64,000 nt of DNA from contig JADNRX010000061.1 in NCBI GenBank assembly GCA_015501595.1, positions 124,001 to 188,000 on the forward strand. Direction: 5' to 3'. The notes beneath the pieces were generated by a model, which had not been told where the DNA came from, did no database searches, and saw only the letters and a list, made by a program, of their open reading frames with translations. The translations under genes and the position numbers were made by a program. Below are positions 43,054-52,664 of this stretch, in pieces. The stretch comes from Hymenopellis radicata. Lineage: Eukaryota; Basidiomycota; Agaricomycetes; Agaricales; Physalacriaceae. Each line of letters starts with the position of its first letter. Position 1 is the stretch's first letter.

Positions 43054-44019
43054 TCGTTCTGCCGGATGCCGTACCTTACACCCTGCAGAACAACAAAACG
43101 CGCCGATCTAGAAGATCTGCCGTTTGTGCAAGCGTTGATCAAGGAAATCCTCAGGCTGAGGTCTCCGCTTACGATGGGATTTCCGCATTCGATGGCCGAG
43201 GACGTTTTCGTATGTGTTCGCTATTCTCCTCAAGGTTATTGTTGTGCTGAATTTCGGTAGTACAAGGGACATGTCCTCCCTAAGGGAAGCACGGTAATGC
43301 TGAACAACTGTAAGCCTAGTAACTTATCCATTAGGAGCTTGGTCTTACTCGTAAATTCCTGGTTTCAGACGCGATTTCCACCGATCCCGAGGTCTTTGAT
43401 GATCCCGCAGCGTTCAAGCCAGAAAGGTTTTTGATGACTGAATTTGGGACCATACCTGGTAGAGACAAGAATTTCCGTGATAGCTTTATCTTCGGCAGAG
43501 GCAGGGTAAGATTCGCCACCAGTCGTGTCTTTAAATCACTTCCTGTGCATAAGACAGTCTTATGCACCGGAAGTGATATAATGTCACAGAGAATATGCCC
43601 AGGACAATTTGTGGCGCAATATACAGTGGTGGGAGCATGTCTTCGGGTTCAACTGATTGGAGCTGACTTGTCGCCCAGGAATTGATAACGATGCGCCTTA
43701 TATGGGCTCTCCACTTCAAAGACGCTATTGACGCAAAAACCAAGAAGAGAATCGCACCCGGACTCAGTGCTGACCATTATGACTTTGTGAGTCCTGAAGT
43801 TCAAGTATAAGTACCAAGCGAAACCAACACGTCATGTGCAGGAACTTGTCGTCTCACCCCGCCCTTTCGAGTGTTCCATCACACCTAGACCGGAGCGCGC
43901 ACAGATGCTGAAGGAGAACTTCTTTGCTGCAACGGGGGAATTGCAGAAGTACGAGATCGACTTGGAGGAGAGTGATAAGCAAAGGCTGCGTGAGTTGCGC
44001 GCGAGGTTGTCCTGAGGAT

Positions 44020-44700
44020 AGTCCTGCGTTACTTAGGGAAAGTCACCTGCTCTGCGTAAAGCACTGCTTATAGACGAGATGTACTATCATCTCGCGGTTG
44101 CTCTATCTAGGAACGGGGTCTTTCTCATTCACTGTGGACGATCGCATCCAAGGACCGGAATCTTTGACTGAAGAGGACGGGAGCACATTGCTACGGCATA
44201 CCCCTGTCGGCATCCTACTGTCCCACTGGTTGGTGGATCAAAAGTCTCTGTGCCACTCGTGCAACGAAGCAGGTCGACCCTGACGTCCTCTACAATTAAG
44301 TGCTGCCTACTCGGCCCTTGTCCACTTGAACCATCCTGTGTGCGAGTATGGAATACAAAGACACGCGCCAGAAATTGTATAGTAAAGACTGTCCCTGCCG
44401 CTTGGAAAAATATTCAGGCAAAGCCGGCCACGACCGCCATGCAAATTTAGGAAAAATTTTGAGGTCTCGGAGCGCCACACCGTATCTAGAGAAAGAATGG
44501 CTGATATGTAAGTGTTCTAAACAAATGATACTGACGTATCGTTCTCAGGGCGTCGTCTGCTTATCACGAAGCAAATTTCGTTATACGCGTTTATCATAAA
44601 GCGCCGCCGACCGGGACGCGACAACAAGACCTCAGTCGAAAGGCGGGGGCGTCGACCAACACTCACACCAGACGATCGATCGCACAGGCCTCTTCCTCTC
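44020..44700. other. Spacer between P450 relic and SISWDGE gene
   Basis: No supported gene. From about 44575 it becomes the promoter of the 44717 gene, sharing TTTATCATAAA, GACCGGGACGCGACAACAA and AAAGGCGGGGGC with the 9.4-9.5 kb copy. Confidence 0.4.
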
Positions 44701-44716
44701 ACCACCTTAGCCACCA

Positions 44717-45118
44717 ATGCCGCCCATACAGAAACCCAGCTCGTTCTTCCGCAAATCGAAAGGACATATGTTGATTAAGAATCGCAAAAAGGCGCGCATC
44801 CGCACCCAGCATATCGACGTTGAAGGCACCGTCCACATCACGTTCAGCCCCGACGGCCTCCTTATACACGAATCGATATCTTGGGACGGCGAGAAGGATG
44901 TTACGCGCGTGGTGTTGATGCCCACTGATCCTGACGAGGAGAATGCTGAGGAGAGTTCCAGCGGGAGCGGGGACGGTGGCGCGCGCGTAGAAGGAGAAGG
45001 GAATGTGGGTGGAGGCTCTCAGGACCGGGACGGTGGTGTAGAGGGCACTGAAGGAGAAGAACATCATGCAGACTATCAACCATCCGCTGTCGTTCCGCGC
45101 AAGCGTCGCAGGTCCTAG
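44717..45118 (+). CDS. SISWDGE-family small protein, intact copy
   Basis: 133 residues: MPPIQKPSSFFRKSKGHM, a basic IKNRKKARIRTQ, the core HIDVEGTVHITFSPDGLLI then HESISWDGEKDVTRVVL, an acidic Glu/Ser/Gly-rich tail, and a basic end VVPRKRRRS resembling a nuclear localisation signal. No intron. Nearly identical N-terminal half to the 9.4-kb copy. A hairpin element follows 0.4 kb downstream and a PGAL gene faces it at 46134, so the three module parts are together here. Family and function unknown. Confidence 0.7.
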   Translation: MPPIQKPSSFFRKSKGHMLIKNRKKARIRTQHIDVEGTVHITFSPDGLLIHESISWDGEKDVTRVVLMPTDPDEENAEESSSGSGDGGARVEGEGNVGGGSQDRDGGVEGTEGEEHHADYQPSAVVPRKRRRS

Positions 45119-45520
45119 GCGAGCCGAAGACTAGCGGAATAAGCATTCAGCAATAACCATCCCCGCGCTTCTCCCATCCTCTGATATTCCCTTGATTCAA
45201 ACTCGCCTTTTTGCCTCGCTCTTGCAGTGGTTCCCAATGTTGCCCTCATATTCACTCGTTTGATAGAAATTCTTGTCCTCTGTTCATAGGCCGTCCTTGG
45301 TAGTCGACTTTCTTTCGCCGAATACTTATCAACATCGCGCTACATAGCAATGACGGCTGTTCTCTAGGGTGTAATTTGTTTTATTCTAACACGAACGTCC
45401 ATAAACGCCTGTTCAGTAAATGCGAATTTGGGACTGGCCCAACTAACATCTGCCGAAGGTTGGAAGACGATAAAAAAGGTAGATAGTATGTGCTTAGGCT
45501 GTAGATAGTTTGTCCTCATA

Positions 45521-45619
45521 GCACCTTCCTAGCCCGTGGGCACTGGCGAGCATTGCCGCACACCGAGCTTGGCGGAGCGTCGGTGCGGTCGCAGTGAACT
45601 GTGGGCTACAGAGAGGTGC
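45521..45619 (+). ncRNA. Putative structured hairpin RNA element copy 8
   Basis: Outer arms GCACCT/AGGTGC and TAGCCC/GGGCTA. Long apical stem CGCACACCGA/TCGGTGCG with a larger loop than the ACGAG type. Leader TGCTTAGGCTGTAGATAGTT and tail CTTCATAGATCTATGTTCAC match copy 10 at 63.8 kb, with which homology continues for about 60 bp further. Confidence 0.55.
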
Positions 45620-45717
45620 TTCATAGATCTATGTTCACGATTAGGCCAGAGCTAGAGGACGATGACATTCGATCAACATAGAGAGGCTCGATCTGAGTCC
45701 TACCTCGATTACCAAGT

Positions 45718-46134
45718 TCACGGGTGGCGTACAACTGGCAAAACTTTACCAGTGGTGTGATGGGTTCCGTCATCGACGTGGGCAGAGAAGATAGTAGCGT
45801 CGAGGGTACGGTAGTCGACTACGAAGCGACCGCCGTGGCTGATATGGTGCTGTACACCGTCGCGGCGGGAGATTAGAAGCGCTCCTGGGGTAGGACTAGT
45901 CAATATCCGATGGGCCTTGAATACGCTGCTGCCTCTGGAGGAGAGACACGGAAGGATACGAGATTCAACGTCCTCAATCCTGCAGGAGAGCGGCGTTTGT
46001 GTCTTTGGCGCGACGGGCGTCTGCTCGAACGAAATTCTGAGGGCGAAGAGGGCGGCTGTATCGCCATGTGGAAAGAACGTGCCATCATAGGCGGCGGCGG
46101 GAGAAAGAGGCGTGATGGTATAGATGGAAGGCAT
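45718..46134 (-). CDS. PGAL-family protein, shortened copy
   Basis: From ATG 46134, 138 residues: MPSIYTITPLSPAAAYDGTF, FALRISFEQTPVAP, CRIEDVESRILPCLSSRG, PGALLISRRDGVQHHI, FVVDYRTLDATIFSAHV, then a unique end. The conserved middle is intact, but the region after NGVH-like DGTHHT is missing compared with the 24851-25991 copy. Promoter box GTGAGGTCATG at 46192-46202. Convergent with the hairpin element at 45521. Possible FAS1-like fold, weak. Unknown function. Confidence 0.5.
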   Translation of the reverse strand: MPSIYTITPLSPAAAYDGTFFPHGDTAALFALRISFEQTPVAPKTQTPLSCRIEDVESRILPCLSSRGSSVFKAHRILTSPTPGALLISRRDGVQHHISHGGRFVVDYRTLDATIFSAHVDDGTHHTTGKVLPVVRHP

Positions 46135-46299
46135 CGCGAGACAAGGGCAGCGCAAGAGGATGATGGTGGTTCGAGGTAAAGAGCAGATTGGCATGACCTC
46201 ACTTTTATGTGCGCGCGTTCCTTCCGCTTTGGGAACCGCGACCTACGTCACGAGCTGGTGTGAATTTCACGTGCACGAGACTCAACCCCGCCTTCTTTC

Positions 46300-46620
46300 T
46301 GTGCATTTCGGCCTGAAGGATCTCGTGGGCAGCTGTTTCATTCGTTCGTGTCTTGCCTATATAGCGCGACGCGTTCAAGAGGTTTTTCTCACTATTCGCC
46401 TTCCACTTCTACTACTTTCAACATGATTTCCAGCCTGACGCTCTCTGTTTCCGCTCTACTCGTTTCTCTTCCTGGGTCAGATGCAAAGTTTTGATTCGAC
46501 TCTGTACGTCGTGATTCCAATTGTTGGACGTGTCATTAACGATGTTGCCCGAACTCCAGTTCCAAGCTTCGACGAACCTCAGCTGGGTTGACGTGTTACG
46601 ACACCGAGCGAACCTTTTCA
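46300..46620 (+). pseudogene. 5' fragment of an S33 peptidase gene
   Basis: Matches promoter and first exon of the 55100 gene: CAGCTGTTTCATTCGTTCG, a TATATAG box at 46359, CCTTCCACTTCTACTAC, then ATG 46423 MISSLTLSVSALLVSLPG. A stop follows after Lys-Phe and the similarity ends near CAGCTGGGTTGACGTG..TACGAC at 46605. Only signal peptide and leader were duplicated. Confidence 0.7.
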
Positions 46621-46639
46621 ACCTTCAACCTCTCTAAAG

Positions 46640-47445
46640 TCTCGCTCGATATAGGTAGGTGTCAAACATATCAATAATCAGTTCAATATACAGGATGATT
46701 AGTGATCATCTTATTTGATCATGCACGCGACTCGTTCATGGGATCAGGCCTTTCCTGACGGGCTCTGCACTGATAAGCGGCCTGTCGAAGACCTTGTATC
46801 ATCAGCAAAGCTCGGTCAGCGTATGACGAAAGTTATCATACTTACTGGTTTCGATCTGTGCACCAGGCTGCAAAGCTCGCTCTTGAAGATCTGCCTGTAT
46901 CAACGTTAAGCTATAGAGCTTTCATGAGCTGTTGCACACTATACAGCAAGAAGATATCGTACGCAGCATCGATGTTCTGAACTGTAGCACCACGTCCTCT
47001 GTCCAAGAGTCCTCTATACAACGATAGTACCGTTAAGCTCACTTCAAGAATAGTTCGACGACACACCTAAACAGGTTGTACCACTCCTGTGCTGTAACAA
47101 TGTTCAGGTTTCTGTCGTCTTCATGTTCATCACTATCGTCCTTCACTTCTTCGTGATCATCGTCGTCGACTAGCAAAAGGCTGTCGAGATGACATGGTGA
47201 GCTCGTGTACCGCCACCAGACGAGGGAAACCGCCTACGCTTCAACGATGCGACGTTTCACAACCGCATGGCTTGAACTCAAATTCCTACAGTATGAACGT
47301 AGCTTATTGAATAGGCATAGACTGCAGATACTAACCTCTGGAATTGTGTGGGTGGAATCGCCCGGATGGGCGGAGAGTCCTGGGCTTCATTAATCGCAGT
47401 GACTTGGGAGTCAATGTCGGCGTCGCCTGCATTGCTGGAACCGTC
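46640..47445. other. Intergenic, nothing recognised
   Basis: Short AT-mixed frames only; no repeat ends, RNA or exon signals I can support. Confidence 0.4.
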
Positions 47446-47861
47446 ATTGCGGTGACGGTTAAGTCGGAGGTCTCCATGCTCAGTTCGGGATGAGCATATC
47501 CAAATGAGACGAGCACCGAATACAAGCTGGCGAAATTGTCAGATTACGACTCTTAGGCTTGAAGATTGGAGTGAGTACTCCTCTCTGAGAAGTCGGAGCT
47601 CTGCAGCGCTCAGATCATCTCCCGAAGCCGTGATGAGGCTGAAGGGTTTCGAGTTGAGTCTAAATGCACTAGAGTTAACGAGAAAGACCCTCACCGCACG
47701 GCTTCCTTGAGCAGAAATGCCATTGTGTCGGCACCTTCGGGTGGAGGAGAAGCCGTCGTCGCTGACGCGTAGAATAGATCATATCCAACGTCACCGTATC
47801 CACAAAGAGCTCCGTGCAAACTACGGTACGCGCATAAGCTAGAAGAAGGAACAAAATGTCT

Positions 47862-48287
47862 TCAAAAACGTACCGTCCCTCGAGACGCGTGAAGTCGTTG
47901 AAAACTATTCCTTCCGTCTCCAAAAGACTGGAATCTGAGTTTCAACATACAAGCACCGATGACGAAGTAACCCAGAAACACGCACCGAACAGCTTCCAAA
48001 ACGAGTGCTGGAAGAGGCTCCATATCAACATCATCGGACTCGTCACTGTCATTAGAATGAGCCAGCTTCAAGCATACCTCAGTGAGGGTAAGAAGTGAGA
48101 GCTACGCTTACTCTGAGCATTTTGACTCCGAGTCGCTGCCAATATCAGTATCGGACATCCCGGAGTCACCGTCCTCATCTTGCCATTGGAAACCGTCCTC
48201 ATCTTCTTCGTATCGAAGAATAGGTGAGTAGCTCTCTCCTAATATGGGGATTGGCGCGTAGATGGGAACCTCATCCTTGGAATCCAT
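47862..48287 (-). CDS. Minus-strand acidic protein (D2 copy 2)
   Basis: From ATG 48287: MDSKDEVPIYAPIPILGESY, YEEDEDGFQWQDEDGDSGMS, DIGSDSESKCSE and a stop unless spliced at the GTAAGC donor near 48110. About 50 bp on, SNDSDESDDVDMEPLPALV, EAVRCVFLGYFVIGACMLKL, FGDGRNSFQRLHASRGTV continues in an open frame. The splice phases I tried do not join perfectly, so exon structure is uncertain. An upstream Met (48500) would add a Ser/Leu-rich N-terminus. Shares its promoter region with the divergent plus-strand gene. Unknown family. Confidence 0.4.
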
Positions 48288-48510
48288 AGCTTGCAACGAT
48301 GAGTGGCGCGCGCGTGGTAAGAGAAGTGATTGAAAGAGCGTTGAAGTGGCTCTTGAATGACTGCACAGTCGCATTTTATAGCGCCAGGGTCGGCACTTTG
48401 TCGACACTTGGTCGGCGCGTTGGCTGGTCAAAGAGGTAGACAGTATTTGAATTTCGAGGCAGGGATAAAGGAAGACAGAGTTTGTTTTTAGAAGCGGCAA
48501 GTCGTGAGAG

Positions 48511-49500
48511 ATGCGAAAAGGTCATTCAGTCCCTCCGATAGATACGAGTCTTGCTCAGCATATATGTGATCCGGCAAAGAGAAAAGGACTCGACTTCGGA
48601 CGCGGATTGTCTGGAAGGAAATGGACGCGGCCAAGGCCGAGACGACGTATAAACAGCGACGTATATCGGACGCAGTTTTCGGCTGAAATCAAGAGTAAAA
48701 GAGCAAAGGAGAACAACAAGAAAGGGGAAGAGTTTGGTGGAAGGCAAGTTGTCGAAGCCGACGTCCGGCTGAAAAAAGCTGTGCGTCATGTGATCGCCTT
48801 GCAGGCTTGATTTCCCCCTTCCAATGCATAGGTACCTCTAAAAGCTGTACTGCGCTTGGCGCAATTTTGTCCAGGTATACGCCTCTTCCGGACTCTGAAA
48901 TCTACTCATGAACTCGCGTATACGTCCACTCAGGACCCACCGCCTTCCCCTCCAATGGACATCAATTTTGACATTCCTAGCGCGACGATTTGACCAGTGG
49001 GGCGGACGAAATCACTCAATGCCGCAATACAGGTCTCGTGGCCAACATCCTCTACACGTCTAAACCCGCTGTTCACCGCTAATCACAATGTTACCAGGAG
49101 CCCCTACCGTTACCGCTCACCTGCGTTGCAGGAGCAACAACAGCCGTGTACTCCCGGTCCCCGACATCGATGCCGCTGGTGCCTCAAGTTAACCCACTTG
49201 ACTTTGCCCCAATGCAATATGCATCCATCCTAGATGTGGCGCTGTTCAGGTCCTCCAGTTTGCTCAGAGACTGTAATCTGCGGGGTTGTATCCCTATTTC
49301 TCTGCGCCTATGCTGCAGAGTTGGTAGACCGACAGCTCGCCGTGGGTAATGTCGTACTCATTAACACAGTTGATTTACCTCAGGTCACGGAGCTCCCTCG
49401 ACCTCTTCCCTTGTTAAATGAGGCAGCGTATTCACGCTTCCCCGAGGGGCCCAGCCTCATCCGGACTGCTCGTGTCATTCTAATGGGTGCAGAAAGAGTA
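48511..49500 (+). CDS. Plus-strand D2 gene, intact-locus copy, exons uncertain
   Basis: GTATAAAC TATA-like box near 48648. A first readable exon holds FSAEIKSKRAKENNKKGEEF, GGRQVVEADVRLKKAVRHV. Later pieces are VPQVNPLDFAPMQYASILDV, LFRSSSLLRD and, in another frame, AELVDRQLAVGNVVLINTVD, LPQVTELPRPLPLLNEAAYS, GPSLIRTARVILMGAER before a GTAAGT. The last piece reads convincingly. I could not close the splice phases. Function unknown. Confidence 0.35.
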
Positions 49501-49529
49501 AGTACCTCGTTCCCCGAGTCGTCATATTC

Positions 49530-50420
49530 ACGCTTCGCTGACATTGTTGTCAGTGTGATGTTGTGTGCACAAAGTAAATACCGGTGGGCAGCTAGGTCGA
49601 CTGTTATAGATATAACATAAGACCTGAGCGCTTCAGCCACTGGAATATATAGAGTATGAAGGCAACGTTTCCACGGGATCATGAGTCGAAGCGCAGCCCG
49701 GAGTTCGCGAGCGGGCGACGTCCGTCCAACGGTGTCCGTCAAGACCGGTCTCTACGCCATTCAAACGACTAGCGTTGAAAATGGTGGAGGAACGCTCAAG
49801 CCGAGTAGCCGGAGTCGATCGGCGCATGGTCGGCGATTCCTTCAACAAGTTTTTTTCTGCTTCCTGCCATTCTTCTTCTATCCTGGTTCGAATTGGAGCC
49901 ATAAATCATGAACTACATATAACCCTCCCTATTCAGCTATTGAGTTATTTTTTACATCGTTGTCTCCAAGGCAACCACGCCAGCGGAACATCTCTGTTTG
50001 ACTGCAGTGCACCCGTCGGTAACATCGAATAGAGTCAATGGTGCAGTTTTCTTACCTATACATAGAGATCAAGCGGTACTCAATTTCTCCTTGTAGATAA
50101 CCTGTCTTCTTTCCGCATGATCCTCGCGTCGGTCATGATTTAAAATAGTGCCCGAGGGTACCTTGTCATTCCTTTTCCTCCCCCTCCTTCAAGACCAACT
50201 GGGAGGACTGCAGACCACGCCTTCACAGCGCATCGACAGTCCTTCTCGAAACTAAACTCTAAACGACGTTCTAGAGACTGCTCACCCAGCCTCAACACTC
50301 CTTTCGCAAACGACAGCTCGGCCACGAGGAACCTCTGATGTTGATCACGCCCGAAGTCAAAGAAACCTACGTATGCCGGCCGATATGTATATGGTGATAC
50401 TCTGCTTCTCTTTACTCCCC
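49530..50420. other. Spacer upstream of the MFS gene
   Basis: A minus-strand 90-codon frame (49633-49902, MAPIRTRIEEEWQEAEKNLL..) is possible but unsupported. Nothing else seen. Confidence 0.35.
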
Positions 50421-50421
50421 C

Positions 50422-52660
50422 ATGTCGGCGACGCTCTGCTCCACGCCCACCAGCTCGACTAGGCTCAAATCGCAAGAGATGGAGGACGCGCCAGCATCAC
50501 GCCCCGGGACGTCGGACTCTATGGGCAACGGCGACGAGGAGAAATCGATACAGGGACATCGCGAGGGAGAGAGCCCGCCGGCTCATCCAGATTTTCCGGA
50601 GGGCTCAGCACGAGGGTGGTTCACTGCGATTGGCGGGTGTGTGCATAACATGCTACATTCATCATTTTCATGCAACTGATGTGAGATCCCTCCAATAGCG
50701 CTCTCGTAGGGATGTGTATGTGATCTCTGCATCCTCACTGGAATGATGGGCTCATCACGCTGTTTCGAAGGCACGTTCGGGAACGCCCAGGTGAGCGTTT
50801 GTAAGAGCGGTCTATGTTTCATACGTGCTGATCGACCCTTGGCAGTCTTTTGGAGGTTAGTGGTTTTTGTCGGCGCGGGATGTGCTAATCGATGTCTTCT
50901 CAGTATATCAGGATTACTACACGGTGCGACGACCGGCCCACACGCGTTATTGGGGGTGCTGACTGTTTTTGTGTAGCGGATATCGCTAACGGAAAAGTCG
51001 CCGTCTGCGATTAGCTGGATTGGGTCTATCCAGTTGGGACTCTTGTTCGGGTTGGGGCTTTTCTCTGGCACGCTGTTCGATAAAGGGTACTTTCGCGCCA
51101 CCGTGATATCCGGCTCTGTGCTATTCTTATTCTCGTGAGTTGCTTCTTCATTTGTGTACATGGATAACCCCATGTGACCGTCTGCCTTAGATCCTTCATG
51201 CTCTCATTGGTCGAGCCGCATAACTATTATCAAAATCTGTTGGCGCAGGGAATCGGCATGGGGCTCGGTATGTGTGTTGGACGTTGTACGCTTGCAGTAT
51301 TTCTGATTGTAACTGACAGGCATGGGCCTTCTACTGTTGCCATCGCTGAGCGTTGTGTCCCATTACTTCCGGAGGCGCCGTTCGTTGGCGATGGGAATTG
51401 TCATCACCGGTAAGGAACTCCCCTTTGTCGTGATTGGATCTTCTGATTGACGTTCGTCCTAGGCGGCGCTTTGGGTGCCGTAGTGTACCCAATCCTTCTC
51501 AACAAGGTCTTTGCCAAAGAGCGCTTCGGCTTTAAATGGGGAGTCCGGTATAGCATTGTTTAACTCGTCGTCCTTAGTATCGGTTGCTGATGCTTACTTG
51601 GATAGATTCGTAGCGTTCATCGATTTGTTCCTGTTGGTGCTCGCGAATCTCTTCATGAAGCCTCGCCGTAAGCGTGTTCTTATCTTCAGCCTACTCGCTT
51701 CCTCTAACTGCCAGTGTTAGTACCGCCACGTAAAAAAGCTTCTATCGATTACCGAAAGATCGCAGGCGATGTCCCATACTTGTTTCTCCTCGCAGGGTGG
51801 GTAAATGTTCCCCCGATGCACGTCACGTCTGAACTCCCTTTCCATTAGATTCTTCTGCGGATTCTGGGGCATCTTCATTCCCTGTGAGTCGTTGCTTTCT
51901 TTTGACCGCTCATCGCATCTGAGACCTTGTCAAGTTTTCTATCTCCAGCTGTTCTCCAAGCTTCATGGCGTAAATCCGAGTTTTCTCGACTGGGCGGTAA
52001 GTTTGAAGTCGATGTACTCTCGCAGACGCTGACCACGCTTCCTGAAGATCCCGGTACTGAATGCAGGCTCCGTCGTTCGGACGTTTCTTCCCCAACTTTC
52101 TTGCCGATAAGTATGGGCCGCTGAACAGTGCGTACTACAGTCCTTCATCGACATGTTAGGCAACTAAGGGACCACTAGTCTTGATACCGAGCGGGTTCAT
52201 AACGGGATCGCTTGTATGGGTCCTGCTGGGCGTGTCATCGATTGCGGGCATGGCGATATTTGCCGTGCTATATGGATTCTTCTCTGGCGCGTATCTGACG
52301 CTTTCCACGGCGTCGGTGGCGTCGTTTAGCACAAGCCCGACGCTGGATGACATGGGGTATGCGTTCTTAGTGGCTTCTCTCCCGACTCTCACACGTCTGC
52401 TTGTAGACTGCGTATCGGAATAGCTTGTTTCTTCATGGGACTCGCTGTGTTGACTGGGAATCCGATTGCTGGTGCTCTTGTTCATGCACCTGAGTACTTT
52501 TGGTGGCGACCGCTTCTGTTTTCTTGCGTACGTCTTGATCCAGTTTGTCTTGTTTAATCTTGCGCTCATATCAGTATAGATCTCAACGATTTTGGGAACT
52601 GTTTTTATCACGATTGCTCGTCAAGGCATGGTGAAAAGGAAGGGACTGCAGAGGGTCTAG
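50422..52660 (+). CDS. MFS transporter, monocarboxylate-transporter type
   Basis: Many short introns. The joined reading gives an acidic cytosolic N-terminus (MEDAPASRPGTSDS; an internal ATG at 50479 is an alternative start), FPEGSARGWFTAIGG, TFGNAQ-SFG-VYQDYYT, LTEKSPSAISWIGSIQLGLL, GLFSGTLFDKGYFRATVISG, EPHNYYQNLLAQGIGMGLG, LLPSLSVVSHYFRRRRSLAM, GALGAVVYPILLNKVF, FVAFIDLFLLVLANLFMKPR, IPSGFITGSLVWVLLG and a last helix ending ARQGMVKRKGLQRV. This is the 12-helix fungal MCT-like pattern with PSAISWIGSIQ and the YFRRRRSLAMG loop. SFG is encoded by a 10-nt micro-exon (50846-50855). Plasma membrane or vacuole; substrate probably a monocarboxylate, unproven. The gene appears intact. Confidence 0.85.
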
Positions 52661-52664
52661 TCCA

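Larger units (their letters stand above)
41077..44013 (+). pseudogene. Cytochrome P450 pseudogene with its I-helix region replaced
   Basis: N-terminal anchor MLLQQTFLVGGLIGWAVYMI and LPPG, then PPTLPLIGNLHLFPKTE, FTEWARQYGDVVSV, TIIVLSSATAIREVVDKMGW, SSRPSNFLFNLCSD. Stops and a frameshift lie near 41300 and 41450. After about 41980 the sequence is unrelated repeats to 43053. P450 resumes with LPFVQALIKEILRLRSPLTM (the EILR of the K helix), YKGHVLPKGSTVMLNN, DPEVFDDPAAFKPERFLM, FIFGRGR-RICPG (heme loop split by an intron), and a C-terminus ending RLRELRARLS. The I-helix oxygen-binding part is missing. Haem-thiolate monooxygenase of the ER in origin; this copy is dead. Confidence 0.85.
47448..49530. 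repeat. Segmental duplication D2, copy 2 (empty-site copy)
   Basis: Contains the single CTTCAAGC and GCAAGTTGTCGAAGCC target sites that are duplicated around the hAT-like element and the LINE in copy 1. Diverges from copy 1 after CGTCATATTCA near 49530. Confidence 0.85.

Noticed and set aside
49860..49910. GGTTCGAATTGG resembling a tRNA T arm
   Set aside because: T stem mispairs and no acceptor, D or anticodon arm upstream.
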